From: Winogradskyella sp.
Lineage (GTDB): Bacteria; Bacteroidota; Bacteroidia; Flavobacteriales; Flavobacteriaceae
Assembly (NCBI RefSeq): GCF_003712105.1
Contig: NZ_RHLG01000001.1
Coordinates: forward strand, 434,001-498,000
Direction: 5' to 3'
DNA length: 64,000 nt
The position numbers and the translations under genes are program-made. Within the stretch, counting starts at the first letter, position 1. The number at the start of each line of letters is the position of its first letter. The notes under the pieces were generated by a model. That model did not search any database. It was not told the origin of the DNA and saw only the letters and a list, made by a program, of their open reading frames with translations. Shown piece after piece: positions 1 to 9,360 of the stretch.

Positions 1-230
1 AAGTTTATTTCTATACTTATACTTGAGATCTCCTCACAAGGGTTTGCGCTTGATGGTAATGTAAAATCATGGGCATAACCGTCACTATGTTGAGTTATAT
101 TGCCTAAGCCATTCCATGCTTTTCTATCAATACCAATTGTTGCATCATTATGGGTTTGTGTTAAAATAACTTGACCAAAGGATATACCTGTTAGTAAGAT
201 TAAAAACAATGCTATATTATACCTGAGCAT
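1..230 (-). CDS. Secreted protein, N-terminal fragment (runs off window)
   Basis: An open frame on the minus strand begins with ATG at 230 and stays open to base 1, giving 76 codons. The first 20 residues are a clear Sec signal peptide (Met-Leu-Arg-Tyr, then a hydrophobic stretch ending Ser-Phe-Gly-Gln), so the product is exported. The visible mature part is polar and rich in Thr, Asn and Ser, with one Cys followed by an alternating Ile/Ser beta-like run. This is the look of the start of a large Bacteroidota surface protein, but the family cannot be named from this fragment. It is divergent from the penicillin-binding protein gene, separated by about 160 bases of AT-rich DNA with no clear promoter. 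Confidence 0.6.
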   Translation of the reverse strand, partial: MLRYNIALFLILLTGISFGQVILTQTHNDATIGIDRKAWNGLGNITQHSDGYAHDFTLPSSANPCEEISSISIEIN

Positions 231-391
231 TTTACTTTTTTTCTATATGCTGAAAAACGTTAGAAATATCTTAAAAAATAAAGCTATTAAAGTCTGAATG
301 ACGATTTCGCACGTTTAAATATATAGATTAATTTGTCGAAATTGTGACGGTTAAAAACAGAAAAAACAATTATTACTAGTTTGTATAGTTG

Positions 392-2743
392 ATGTATAGG
401 TTAAAAACATTTTTCAAGAGAAATAAGCTAAAATCATTGATAAGTTTGGCTCTTATTGTTGTGTACTATTTCTGTTTACCAAAGCAATTATTTAAAGACC
501 CGACAGCAACAGTCATCACCAGTAACTCTAATGAGTTACTTGGAGCATTAATAGCTGATGATGGTCAGTGGCGATTTCCTCAAAGTGATAGTATTCCTGA
601 AAAATTTAAAACCTGTATTCTTTTGTTTGAAGACGATTACTTTTACAAACATCCTGGATTTAATCCTATTTCAATAGTTAAAGCATTAAAGCAAAATATA
701 AGTTCAGGGGAAATAAAACGAGGCGGCAGCACCATTACTCAACAAGTTATTCGTCTATCTAGAAAGGGCAAAAAACGTACTTATTTAGAAAAATTCAAGG
801 AACTAATTCTTGCCACAAGATTGGAATTAAGGCATTCAAAAGAAGACATTTTAAAACTCTATGTGAGTCATGCACCTTTTGGCGGAAACGTCGTAGGAAT
901 AGACGCAGCAGCATGGCGGTACTTTAATCGTAATGCGTCTGATTTATCGTGGGCAGAAAGTGCAACATTGGCTGTTTTACCAAATGCACCTAGTTTAATT
1001 TACCCTGGAAAAAACCAAGAACGATTACTAAAAAAAAGGAATCGACTCTTGAAAAAGCTTTTTGAGAATGGCACCATTGGTGAACTCACTTATAATTTAT
1101 CTATAGTTGAAGTATTACCTCAAAAGCCATATCCTTTACCTCAAATTGCACCACACTTACTTCAAAAAATTGCTAAAAAAGATAAGGGTAAGCGTGTTGA
1201 AACTTCGATTAACATTCGTCTTCAAGAACAAGCTAATACAATTGTAAAGCAACATTACAATCAATTAAAACAAAACGAAATTCATAATATTTCGGTATTA
1301 GTTCTCGATGTGAAAACCCGTAAAGTACTTAGTTATATTGGTAATTCTCCGACAGACAAAAAACATCAAAATCATGTAGATATTATTAATAAGCCTAGAA
1401 GTACTGGAAGCATTCTTAAACCCTTTTTATACGCATCTATGTTAGATGCTGGAGATATCTTACCAAATACTTTGGTACCTGATGTTCCAACTCAATTTGG
1501 GAGTTATCAGCCCGAAAATTTTAATAAAGAATTCGATGGTGCTGTACCAGCAGATCTAGCACTTTCACGTTCCTTAAATGTTCCGGCTGTACGACTATTA
1601 CAAAGCTTTGGCTTGGACCGCTTTTATCAATACTTAAAACAATTAAACCTTAAGGACGTAAAATATAATGCCAATCATTATGGGTTGTCCTTAATTCTTG
1701 GTGGTGCAGAAAGTAACTTGTGGGACTTATGTAAAAGTTATAGTGCAATGGCTTCAACTATAAATCACTTTAATGCTAATTCTAGTCAGTATTATTCAAA
1801 TGAATTTTGTGAGCCTACATTGTCAAATAGTGCCGTAATTGATTTTGGGCAATTAAATTCTGAAAAAACTATTTTTGATGCCGCATCTATTTATCACACT
1901 TTTGAGAGTATGAAGCAAGTAAATCGCCCTGAAGAAGATGATAGCTGGGAATACTATGACTCCTCACAAGACATCGCTTGGAAAACTGGAACTAGTTTTG
2001 GTTTTAGAGATGCATGGGCAATTGGTGTAACACAAGATTATGTAGTTGGTGTTTGGGTTGGTAATGCAGATGGTGAAGGCCGACCTGGTTTAGTAGGTGT
2101 ACAAACAGCTGCTCCAATATTGTTTGATGTGTTTGATCTATTACCAAAAAGTGATTGGTTTGGCAAACCTTATGATGAAATGCTTGAAGTCGATATCTGT
2201 ACTAAAAGCGGTTATCGCGCATCTTCAATTTGTGATGAAACCTCCAAATCTTTTATTCAGCTTAGTGGTAAAAAGACTTCACCTTGTCCATTTCATAAAC
2301 TTATACATTTAGATAATTCGGAACAATTTCAAGTTAATGCTTCATGCGAAGCTGTTTCAAATATTAAGAGTAAGGCTTGGTTTACATTACCACCACTACA
2401 AGCACATTATTACAAAACCAAAAATCCTTTTTATAAAGAACCTCCACCATTCCGAAGTGATTGTGAAGAACAGTCAACGGCTAAAATGGAATTTATATAT
2501 CCATCACAGCAAAGCACTATTTTTTTACCGAAAGATTTTGATGGTAAAACCAATGACTTAATCCTAAAGATTGCACACTCAAAACCTGAGTTAGAATTGT
2601 TTTGGTATGTAGATGAAACATATGTTGGGAAGACAAAAGATATTCATGACATGGCAATTTTACCAAGAGTCGGAGAGCATACCATTACAGTTGTTGATGC
2701 ATTGGGCAACGAATTAAAACATAAAATTACTATTTCGGAATAA
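392..2743 (+). CDS. pbpC: Penicillin-binding protein 1C (bifunctional glycosyltransferase/transpeptidase)
   Basis: Class A PBP that polymerises lipid II and cross-links peptidoglycan in the periplasm. One N-terminal membrane segment lies at about residues 14-29. The GT51 domain follows, with catalytic Glu80 in an E-D-x-x-F-x-x-H-P-G motif and the G-G-S-T-I-T-Q-Q motif near residue 112. The transpeptidase domain has SxxK at Ser340 (Ser-Ile-Leu-Lys), SxN at Ser394 and Lys-Thr-Gly at 531. The last 90 or so residues match the PBP1C-specific C-terminal domain (BiPBP_C). Length (783 aa) is normal for PbpC. A TTG lies one codon upstream, but the ATG at 392 is the better start. No alpha-2-macroglobulin gene, the frequent partner of pbpC, is present beside it. 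Confidence 0.95.
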   Translation: MYRLKTFFKRNKLKSLISLALIVVYYFCLPKQLFKDPTATVITSNSNELLGALIADDGQWRFPQSDSIPEKFKTCILLFEDDYFYKHPGFNPISIVKALKQNISSGEIKRGGSTITQQVIRLSRKGKKRTYLEKFKELILATRLELRHSKEDILKLYVSHAPFGGNVVGIDAAAWRYFNRNASDLSWAESATLAVLPNAPSLIYPGKNQERLLKKRNRLLKKLFENGTIGELTYNLSIVEVLPQKPYPLPQIAPHLLQKIAKKDKGKRVETSINIRLQEQANTIVKQHYNQLKQNEIHNISVLVLDVKTRKVLSYIGNSPTDKKHQNHVDIINKPRSTGSILKPFLYASMLDAGDILPNTLVPDVPTQFGSYQPENFNKEFDGAVPADLALSRSLNVPAVRLLQSFGLDRFYQYLKQLNLKDVKYNANHYGLSLILGGAESNLWDLCKSYSAMASTINHFNANSSQYYSNEFCEPTLSNSAVIDFGQLNSEKTIFDAASIYHTFESMKQVNRPEEDDSWEYYDSSQDIAWKTGTSFGFRDAWAIGVTQDYVVGVWVGNADGEGRPGLVGVQTAAPILFDVFDLLPKSDWFGKPYDEMLEVDICTKSGYRASSICDETSKSFIQLSGKKTSPCPFHKLIHLDNSEQFQVNASCEAVSNIKSKAWFTLPPLQAHYYKTKNPFYKEPPPFRSDCEEQSTAKMEFIYPSQQSTIFLPKDFDGKTNDLILKIAHSKPELELFWYVDETYVGKTKDIHDMAILPRVGEHTITVVDALGNELKHKITISE

Positions 2744-2766
2744 TGGTTTCTATAATTCTGAATGTG

Positions 2767-2774
2767 TATTTTTG
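2767..2774 (+). promoter_or_regulatory. -7 promoter box (TATTTTTG)
   Basis: Exact match to the Bacteroidota TAnnTTTG element, 23 bases upstream of the ATG at 2798. No clear -33 TTG lies at the usual spacing. It would give the small membrane protein its own transcript, separate from pbpC. Confidence 0.5.
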
Positions 2775-2797
2775 CCATGTAATATAAAAATACACTT

Positions 2798-3223
2798 ATG
2801 GAAGTTCTTCAGTTTATTCATTCGTATTGGGCCTATTTAGTTTTGGTAGTTTTGGTATTAGCTACTATTAATGCACTTCTCAAATTTTTTGGCGATAAAG
2901 AATTTGATGCTAAAGATTTTAGAATATCATTGTTTGCATTAATAACAATGCATATTCAACTACTAATAGGAATCATTTTCTGGTTTACTAGAGGTTATTT
3001 TGATGAAATGTCTGTTGGAGAAGTCATGAAAAATGGTGCTATTAGAAAATTAGCCGTTGAGCACCCAACTACAATGATTATAGCTGTTGCATTAGTAACT
3101 ATAGGCTATTCTAAACATAAAAAGAAATTGGTTTCAAAACCAAAATTTAAGGTATTATCGATTTTTTATACGTTAGCCCTAATTTTAGTTCTGAGTATGA
3201 TACCCTGGAATCAATGGTTCTAA
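2798..3223 (+). CDS. Small four-helix membrane protein, cytochrome-b-like
   Basis: A 141-aa protein with four predicted membrane helices (about residues 9-27, 42-64, 89-105 and 119-136). Histidines sit next to the second and third helices (Met-His-Ile-Gln and Glu-His-Pro-Thr). Similar flavobacterial proteins are often labelled cytochrome B, and the paired histidines would allow haem binding, but this is inferred. It has its own -7 box and ends at a strong bidirectional terminator, so it is probably a single-gene unit. No partner reductase is adjacent. Confidence 0.7.
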   Translation: MEVLQFIHSYWAYLVLVVLVLATINALLKFFGDKEFDAKDFRISLFALITMHIQLLIGIIFWFTRGYFDEMSVGEVMKNGAIRKLAVEHPTTMIIAVALVTIGYSKHKKKLVSKPKFKVLSIFYTLALILVLSMIPWNQWF

Positions 3224-3237
3224 GACATGAAATTAAA

Positions 3238-3275
3238 AAAGGCTTCAAAATTAATTTGAGGCCTTTAATTTTTAT
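3238..3275. terminator. Bidirectional terminator
   Basis: A 12-bp stem (arms 3238-3249 and 3255-3266, one G-U pair) with a 5-base loop. It is flanked by an A-run on the left and a T-rich run on the right. It sits between two convergent genes and can serve both. Confidence 0.85.
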
Positions 3276-3287
3276 AGTAAGTATTCT

Positions 3288-4346
3288 TTATTCTACTTCC
3301 TTAATTACATACACATATACCGGAAAGTGATCACTAAATCCGCCCGTGTATCCACCATCGGCAAAGCTTCTAAACGGATAACCTTTCCATCGTCCCCTTT
3401 TATTGGTAAGGTATTGTTTATTGTATATACCAGCCTTGTAATATCTAAAAGATGAATAATCTTTATCTAAAAGTGGTTTAGTAACCATAATCTGGTCAAA
3501 TAAACTCCAAGCATCTCTATAGGCAGTAGTGCCAAAACCTTTGTCTCTAAACATACTTTCGTAAGGGTTGTAGATTCCTTTTAGTGGTACTCTTTTTTTC
3601 TTTTTATAAGCTTTTAAGACATCTTTTACACTTGCATTTGTTGGGTCGTCATTTAAATCTCCCATGACAAATACTTTAGCATATGGGTCAATAGATTGTA
3701 AAGAGTCTACTAATCGTTTACTCACTTTTGCAGCCGCTACACGTTTTGGTCTACTTCTTGCCTCACCACCACTTCGAGATGGCCAGTGATTGACAATAAC
3801 GTGTATTAAATCACCTTCAAGCTCACCACTAACTAATAATTGATCTCTAGTGTATTTACGCTTCTTGGTCTGGTCATCAAATATCTTTAACTCGTGAGAA
3901 CTTGTATTTATAGGTCGAAATAATTCTTTTTGATATAACAATGCTACATCGATACTTCTTGCATCAGGACCTTCAAAATGAATAATTCCATAGTCTTTAC
4001 CTAAGAGTAAAGGATCATTAACAATATCCTCTAAAACTTTTCGGTTTTCAATCTCACAAACACCAATAATTGCTGGAGAATTTTTACTTTGACTACGTCC
4101 AATATCTGCTATAACACGAGCCATTCCTTTAACTTTTTTCTTGTATATCTCGCTTCTATTAGAAGCACTCATCTCCATAATTGGACTCGCTTCATCATTC
4201 TTTAATGGGTCGTTTATGGTATCAAAAAGATTCTCTAAATTGTAGAACGCTATGGTATGTATTTTAAAACGTTTTTCTTTTTGGGCTACTACATTTAATG
4301 TTAAAGAAAATGTAATTAAAATTAGAAGTATTTTTATTGGTTTCAT
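3288..4346 (-). CDS. Secreted endonuclease/exonuclease/phosphatase family protein
   Basis: DNase-I-fold metal-dependent phosphoesterase of 352 aa with an N-terminal signal peptide (cleavage near Ala21). Family motifs are complete: N-L-E-N-L-F-D at about 36-42, the metal-binding E-I-E-N at 98-101, H187 in N-H-W-P-S, G-D-L-N-D at 229-233 and the catalytic S-D-H at 338-340. The substrate could be DNA, RNA or another phosphodiester; the fold does not decide. It is divergent from the TonB receptor and DUF5689 lipoprotein at 4485-8861, which suggests extracellular or periplasmic nucleic-acid or phosphoester use. A paralog without a signal peptide is at 57332. Confidence 0.9.
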   Translation of the reverse strand: MKPIKILLILITFSLTLNVVAQKEKRFKIHTIAFYNLENLFDTINDPLKNDEASPIMEMSASNRSEIYKKKVKGMARVIADIGRSQSKNSPAIIGVCEIENRKVLEDIVNDPLLLGKDYGIIHFEGPDARSIDVALLYQKELFRPINTSSHELKIFDDQTKKRKYTRDQLLVSGELEGDLIHVIVNHWPSRSGGEARSRPKRVAAAKVSKRLVDSLQSIDPYAKVFVMGDLNDDPTNASVKDVLKAYKKKKRVPLKGIYNPYESMFRDKGFGTTAYRDAWSLFDQIMVTKPLLDKDYSSFRYYKAGIYNKQYLTNKRGRWKGYPFRSFADGGYTGGFSDHFPVYVYVIKEVE

Positions 4347-4417
4347 TGTTTATGTTATCTAATTGTAAAGCTTATAGCAATTTGCTTGCCAAAAGTATGT
4401 AATTATAATAAATAATG

Positions 4418-4425
4418 TAACTTTG
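4418..4425 (+). promoter_or_regulatory. -7 promoter box (TAACTTTG)
   Basis: Exact TAnnTTTG match, 60 bases before the TonB receptor ATG. No -33 TTG lies at normal spacing. It implies a leader of about 50 bases for the receptor/lipoprotein mRNA. Confidence 0.5.
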
Positions 4426-4484
4426 TCCGCCTTTAAAAAATCGTTAAGGGTTTCTTAAATTAAATCAATTATTAAAATTTAGGC

Positions 4485-7361
4485 ATGAAAAAAAGTTTTT
4501 TATTCTTTCTATTTGGAATGGCTTTTTCATTAGTGAGTTTTGCTCAACAGACACTAATTAAAGGTAGCGTTTTAGATGGAACTACAGGAGAACCTATTCC
4601 TGATGTGACTGTTACCATTGAAGGTACAACTTTTGCTGTAACAACGGATTCTAATGGCGAATTCAGCTTTACATCAAACGTCCCTTTAGGTGAACAAGTT
4701 CTTAAAATTGAAAAAGTAGGTTACACTGCCAAACGCTATCCTATTGTTGTAAATGAGGGTCAGACCGTTGATATTTCTGGTATGACGTTAGATTTTGATC
4801 CTACAGACAAAAAGGATTTGTACACTATTTCTATTTCTGACGATAACCTCAACAGTGAAGATGATGGTCTTACAGATAATGTCTCTGGGCTTTTACAAGC
4901 ATCAAGAGATGTGTTTTTAAGTGCTGCAGCTTTTGATTTTAGTGCTACATTCTTTAGACCAAGAGGTTTGGATAATGCTAATGGTAAAGTCCTTATCAAT
5001 GGTGTTGAAATGAACAAACAGTTTAACGGGCGTCCGCAATGGGGGAATTGGGGTGGTTTAAACGATGTACAGCGTAACCAAGAATTTACAATGGGCATGT
5101 CTGCTAATGATTACAACTTTGGTGATTTAGCGGGTACAAATAACATTGTAATGCGTGCTTCTAAATACAGAAAAGGTGGTCGTCTATCTTACGCCTCGGC
5201 GAACAGAAGTTATCAAGGACGTGTTATGGCTAGTTATAGTTCTGGACTGCTAGATGATGGTTGGTCTTATTCAGTACTATTATCTAGACGTTTTGGTAAT
5301 CAAGGCTATATAGACGGTACATTATATGATGCTAATTCTTTCTTCGGTTCTGTAGAGAAACGAATTAATGATAAACACAGTATTAACTTTACGAGTATAT
5401 ACGCTCAAAATAGACGTGGGCGATCTACGGCTATTACACAAGAGGTTTTTGACCTTAAAGGAAGACAGTATAATCCGTTTTGGGGTGAAATTAATGGTGA
5501 GCAACGTAACTCTAGAATAAGAGAGATAGAAGAGCCAATTATTATGCTTAACCACTTCTGGGATATCTCAGACAAGGTGCGTCTTAATACAAATGTCGCT
5601 CATCAATTTGGTGAAATAGCCAATACAAGAATAGATAATAATGGTACTCGACTCATTCAAACTAACGGACAAACAACATTTAATGGTGCAGCCAGAAATC
5701 CTACTCCAGAATATTGGCAGAGCCTACCTAGTTTCTTTTTACAAGACGCCAACCCATCAGCTTTAGATTATCAGCAAGCGTTCTTAGCACAACAGAAGTT
5801 TGTTAACGATGGTCAATTAGATTGGAATCGTCTATATCAAGGTAATGCAGCTGCAGGCTATTCGGTTTACGCGCTTCAATCTGATGTGATTAAAGACACA
5901 CAATGGACATTTAATACAATACTTGATGCGGATCTTGCTGATAATATTCGTTTAAACGCTGCGGTAAATTATCGCATATTAAATAGTGAAAACTTTGCTA
6001 GAATAGAAGATTTACTTGGAGGAACTGGTTATCTTGACGTAGATGCCTTTAATGAAGATGCTCAGCAAATTGGGACTGTTGGTACTGCACAAAGTAATGT
6101 GAGAACACCAAATAGAATTGTTGGTGAGAATGATATCTATCGATATCACTATGACATAAACGCCGATGTAGCTAGTGCTTTTGTTCAAGCTCAATTTAAA
6201 TATAATAAAATAGATTTTTATTTAGGTGGTAATGTTTCGAGAACCACCTATCAAAGAGAAGGATTTTTTGAAAACGGTTACTTCCAAGATGGAAATTCTT
6301 TTGGAGTAAGTTCTTTCGGTAAAAGTGAAAAACTAGAGTTTGATAATTTTGGTGTAAAAGGCGGTTTTACATACAAAATTACTGGTCGTCACCTATTCGA
6401 TGTTAATGGAAGTTATTTTACCAAAGCACCGAGTATAAGAAGCTCATTTGGTAATGCTAGACAAAATAATTTAACAGTAAACGGCTTAGAAAGTGAAACT
6501 ATTCAATCTGTTGATGCAAGTTATATCTTTAGATCTCCTATTGTAAGGGCAAGATTAACAGGATACTATTCAAATTTTACTGACGGAACAGAAGTAAACT
6601 TTTTCTTCTCTGAAGCTGGAAACGGCTTATTACAAGAAATTATAACCGATGTTGAGAGACGTAATATAGGAATGGAGCTGGGTATTGAAGCACAAGTAAC
6701 ACCCACAATTAAACTTAAAGGTGTAGCTTCAATAGGACAATTCACTTTTACCAATAACCCTGATGTATATTATTCTACAAATTTATATACGGATTTATCA
6801 TTTGGAAATGGAAAAACAAATTTGAAAGATTTACGAGTATCTAGTGGTCCTGAACGCGCATTTCAATTAGGTTTTGAATATAGAGATCCTGATTTTTGGA
6901 ATATAGGTGTAACAAGTAATTTCTTTTCTCATGCATATGTAGATGCCAGTGCTTTAAAACGTTCTGAATTTTTTAGTCAAGATCCAAGTGCCTATGATTT
7001 GGAACAGATCATAGAGAATGACACTAGTGGCGTAATAAATGTTAGCGGTTATGGTGTATCAAATTTTGATGAAGATGTTGCAAGAGATATTCTGAGACAA
7101 GAACGCTTTGATGATTATATGTTAGTAAACATTGTTGGTGGTAAATCCTGGAAAGTAGGTGACTATTTCTTAGGATTCTTTGCAACCATTAACAATGTAT
7201 TTAATCAAGACTATAGAACTGGTGGCTTTGAACAATCAAGGCGAATTGACTACCTTAGTCAAATAGATGAACAAAACAATACTGGTGGTCCAGTGTTTGG
7301 AAATCGTTACTTTTTTGGTAACGGTACTACATACTATCTCAATGTATATGTAAGATTTTAA
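4485..7361 (+). CDS. TonB-dependent outer-membrane receptor with carboxypeptidase-like domain
   Basis: A 958-aa outer-membrane receptor. It has a signal peptide (1-21), a CarboxypepD_reg-like beta-sandwich at about 24-105 (G-T-T-G-E-P-I-P-D-V-T motif), a plug-like region at about 125-220, and a long beta-barrel with alternating aromatic strands ending in a terminal Phe (Y-V-R-F). It lacks the long N-terminal signalling domain of FecA-type receptors. The next gene, 33 bases downstream, is a surface-type lipoprotein. This receptor/lipoprotein pairing resembles SusC/SusD-type uptake systems, although the partner here is DUF5689 rather than SusD. The substrate is not known; the divergent phosphoesterase points to nucleic acid or phosphoesters (inference). 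Confidence 0.9.
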   Translation: MKKSFLFFLFGMAFSLVSFAQQTLIKGSVLDGTTGEPIPDVTVTIEGTTFAVTTDSNGEFSFTSNVPLGEQVLKIEKVGYTAKRYPIVVNEGQTVDISGMTLDFDPTDKKDLYTISISDDNLNSEDDGLTDNVSGLLQASRDVFLSAAAFDFSATFFRPRGLDNANGKVLINGVEMNKQFNGRPQWGNWGGLNDVQRNQEFTMGMSANDYNFGDLAGTNNIVMRASKYRKGGRLSYASANRSYQGRVMASYSSGLLDDGWSYSVLLSRRFGNQGYIDGTLYDANSFFGSVEKRINDKHSINFTSIYAQNRRGRSTAITQEVFDLKGRQYNPFWGEINGEQRNSRIREIEEPIIMLNHFWDISDKVRLNTNVAHQFGEIANTRIDNNGTRLIQTNGQTTFNGAARNPTPEYWQSLPSFFLQDANPSALDYQQAFLAQQKFVNDGQLDWNRLYQGNAAAGYSVYALQSDVIKDTQWTFNTILDADLADNIRLNAAVNYRILNSENFARIEDLLGGTGYLDVDAFNEDAQQIGTVGTAQSNVRTPNRIVGENDIYRYHYDINADVASAFVQAQFKYNKIDFYLGGNVSRTTYQREGFFENGYFQDGNSFGVSSFGKSEKLEFDNFGVKGGFTYKITGRHLFDVNGSYFTKAPSIRSSFGNARQNNLTVNGLESETIQSVDASYIFRSPIVRARLTGYYSNFTDGTEVNFFFSEAGNGLLQEIITDVERRNIGMELGIEAQVTPTIKLKGVASIGQFTFTNNPDVYYSTNLYTDLSFGNGKTNLKDLRVSSGPERAFQLGFEYRDPDFWNIGVTSNFFSHAYVDASALKRSEFFSQDPSAYDLEQIIENDTSGVINVSGYGVSNFDEDVARDILRQERFDDYMLVNIVGGKSWKVGDYFLGFFATINNVFNQDYRTGGFEQSRRIDYLSQIDEQNNTGGPVFGNRYFFGNGTTYYLNVYVRF

Positions 7362-7394
7362 TTAAAAACACGATATAAAAAATAAAATAAGAAA

Positions 7395-8861
7395 ATGAAA
7401 ACTTTAAAAATCAATAAATTAATCCTTCTACTAATTGGGCTAGTTGTATTTAATGGCTGCGTAGAAGATGATGATTTTGCTATTCCTAACACTAATATCA
7501 TAGAACCTACATTTAATAATGGAGAATTAATTATTCCTATAAGTTCTGTGGCTGGCGACTTAGCTCAAGAGCAAGGCGGTGGACAACTGGATTATAATGA
7601 TGACGATACACTTTTTGCTTTTCCTACAGATGGCAATGATATATTTGTCGAAGGATATGTAATATCTTCTGATGAAGGTGGAAATTATTTTGAAGAATTA
7701 GTGCTTCAAAATTCTCCTGAAAACCCTACACTAGGTATTCGTGTTCTTATAGATGTTAATCCTTTATTTACACGTTATGAAGTTGGACGAAAAGTATTTA
7801 TAAAATTAAATGGTTTAGTTGCTGGTATCTCTAATGGCGTGCTTACAATTGGCCCACAAGATGGTGACCGCATAGGTAAGATTGCTTTCCCAGATGAATT
7901 AAATTTCATTTTACGTTCTTCTGAATTAGCGACAATTGTTCCTTTACCAATGACTATTTCTGATTTTACTGATGATAAAACCAACTTATTAATCCAGTTA
8001 GAAGATGTACAGTTTAATAAAAATGAAGCTTTAGGTACAGATACATCTGGCCCACTATCTTTTGCTTCTGAGCAATTTGATCAGTTTGATGGAGAACGAA
8101 CTTTAGAGGATTGTATTTCGGGTTCTTCAGCTGTATTTGCAACAAGTACTTTTGCAGATTTTAAAGGCTTAACATTACCTGCAGGTAGAGGTAGTGTCAC
8201 GGCTGTATTACAAAAGAATTTCTTTGGTGACGAATTCAATGTAGTGATTAATACTCCTGAGGATATCAATTTTAATAATGACGATCGTTGCGACCCAGCT
8301 GAGTTTATTATTGGTACTCCTGTAGATTGCGATGATACTCCTGTAAACGGTGCTACAACAATTTTTGAGGAAGACTTTGAGAGTTTTAGCAATGCTGGTG
8401 ATTTAACTGCTGCAGGCTGGACATTAATTAACATCAGTGGTGGTTCGTACACTTGGGGTATTAGTGGTTTTGGAGGAAACACTTACGCTATTGGTAACGC
8501 GTTTAATACTGATGAATTCGGTATTGATACATGGTTAATTTCACCAGAAATTGATTTAGACGGCACAACTGAAGATGTATTAAACTTCGATGTACAAACT
8601 AACTTCAATGGTGGAGAAGTAATGTCTGTATACATTTCTACAGATTTCGTGGACACGACTACAGATTCTAACTGGTCATTATTAGATGATGTTACAATTC
8701 CTAATGGTCCTTCGAACGGTTTTGGATCTTTCCAAGCTGCTGGTCCAGTAAACTTAAGCTGTGTAACAGGTACTGTAAGAATTGCGTTTAGATACACTGG
8801 TTCTGATCCTGGTATTACTACGAGATACCACGTTGACAATGTTGAAGTAACAGGTAACTAA
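7395..8861 (+). CDS. DUF5689 lipoprotein with choice-of-anchor J domain
   Basis: A 488-aa lipoprotein. The signal peptide ends in a lipobox (Val-Phe-Asn-Gly-Cys) with Cys22 as the lipid site, followed by acidic residues that often direct lipoproteins to the cell surface in Bacteroidota. Residues of about 40-300 fit DUF5689, an OB-like substrate-binding region. The last 165 residues resemble the cleaved-adhesin/choice-of-anchor-J jelly roll (E-D-F-E-S-F ... G-W-T ... T-W-L-I-S-P motifs). It is co-transcribed with the TonB receptor just upstream and ends at a strong terminator. It is likely the substrate-capture subunit of the receptor. Confidence 0.85.
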   Translation: MKTLKINKLILLLIGLVVFNGCVEDDDFAIPNTNIIEPTFNNGELIIPISSVAGDLAQEQGGGQLDYNDDDTLFAFPTDGNDIFVEGYVISSDEGGNYFEELVLQNSPENPTLGIRVLIDVNPLFTRYEVGRKVFIKLNGLVAGISNGVLTIGPQDGDRIGKIAFPDELNFILRSSELATIVPLPMTISDFTDDKTNLLIQLEDVQFNKNEALGTDTSGPLSFASEQFDQFDGERTLEDCISGSSAVFATSTFADFKGLTLPAGRGSVTAVLQKNFFGDEFNVVINTPEDINFNNDDRCDPAEFIIGTPVDCDDTPVNGATTIFEEDFESFSNAGDLTAAGWTLINISGGSYTWGISGFGGNTYAIGNAFNTDEFGIDTWLISPEIDLDGTTEDVLNFDVQTNFNGGEVMSVYISTDFVDTTTDSNWSLLDDVTIPNGPSNGFGSFQAAGPVNLSCVTGTVRIAFRYTGSDPGITTRYHVDNVEVTGN

Positions 8862-8881
8862 TTGTACTGTTTAAATAAATT

Positions 8882-8914
8882 AAAAACCACGTCATTTACA
8901 GACGTGGTTTTTTT
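8882..8914 (+). terminator. Rho-independent terminator of the receptor/lipoprotein operon
   Basis: A 12-bp perfect stem (arms 8882-8893 and 8901-8912) with a 7-base loop, followed by a T-run. Confidence 0.9.
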
Positions 8915-8927
8915 ATATATTGACTTA

Positions 8928-9290
8928 ATGTTCGATAGTTTTTACATTTCGTTTTTAAACCATATTAAACCAAAGATTGGCAGGAAGTCAATGCCATTAG
9001 CATTTCATTATGTCTCAATAGTAGAGTTCTTATTCTACCTACTTTTAGGAACGTTCTTTTCGGCATTTTCAAGTCAACTCAATCTTGGGAGAATATCTTC
9101 TTCTAAAGCTATTACAATCATAGTTATAGCTATAATACTGGTGTACATAAAAAACTGGATGCGCTATAATGGTAAAAGAAGATTAGTGTTAAATGCAAAA
9201 TATAAAAAGAAGACTATTCAGGCTTGGAAAATGGTCGTAGTGCCAATTATTCTTGTAGTACTAATTGCTGTTTTTTATCAAGCTATTTAA
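8928..9290 (+). CDS. Small membrane protein, unknown
   Basis: A 120-aa protein with predicted helices at about residues 27-47, 55-71 and 98-116 and basic loops between them. I do not recognise a family. An upstream in-frame TTG at 8862 would give 142 aa, but that extension would be read through the terminator hairpin at 8882-8914, so the ATG at 8928 is the better start. An alternative ATG is at 8991. No clear promoter is visible in the 14 bases after the terminator. Confidence 0.6.
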   Translation: MFDSFYISFLNHIKPKIGRKSMPLAFHYVSIVEFLFYLLLGTFFSAFSSQLNLGRISSSKAITIIVIAIILVYIKNWMRYNGKRRLVLNAKYKKKTIQAWKMVVVPIILVVLIAVFYQAI

Positions 9291-9291
9291 T

Positions 9292-9318
9292 AAAAAACGC
9301 CATTCTTAAAGAATGGCG
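9292..9318 (-). terminator. Terminator for the HMA-domain gene
   Basis: Hairpin with arms 9298-9305 and 9311-9318. The A-run at 9292-9297 becomes a U-run on minus-strand RNA, so it serves the leftward gene. The convergent rightward gene ends at 9290. Confidence 0.75.
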
Positions 9319-9360
9319 CGAATATTATGATTTGATTTCTATTTAGGTTTCGTAAACCTT

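Noticed and set aside
4760-8839. Several long open frames on the minus strand opposite the TonB receptor and DUF5689 genes
   Set aside because: They have no signal, family match or start context, and they mirror the codon structure of the real genes.
8862-8927. N-terminal extension of the small membrane protein from a TTG start
   Set aside because: It would be translated through a 12-bp terminator hairpin; the ATG at 8928 is a better start.
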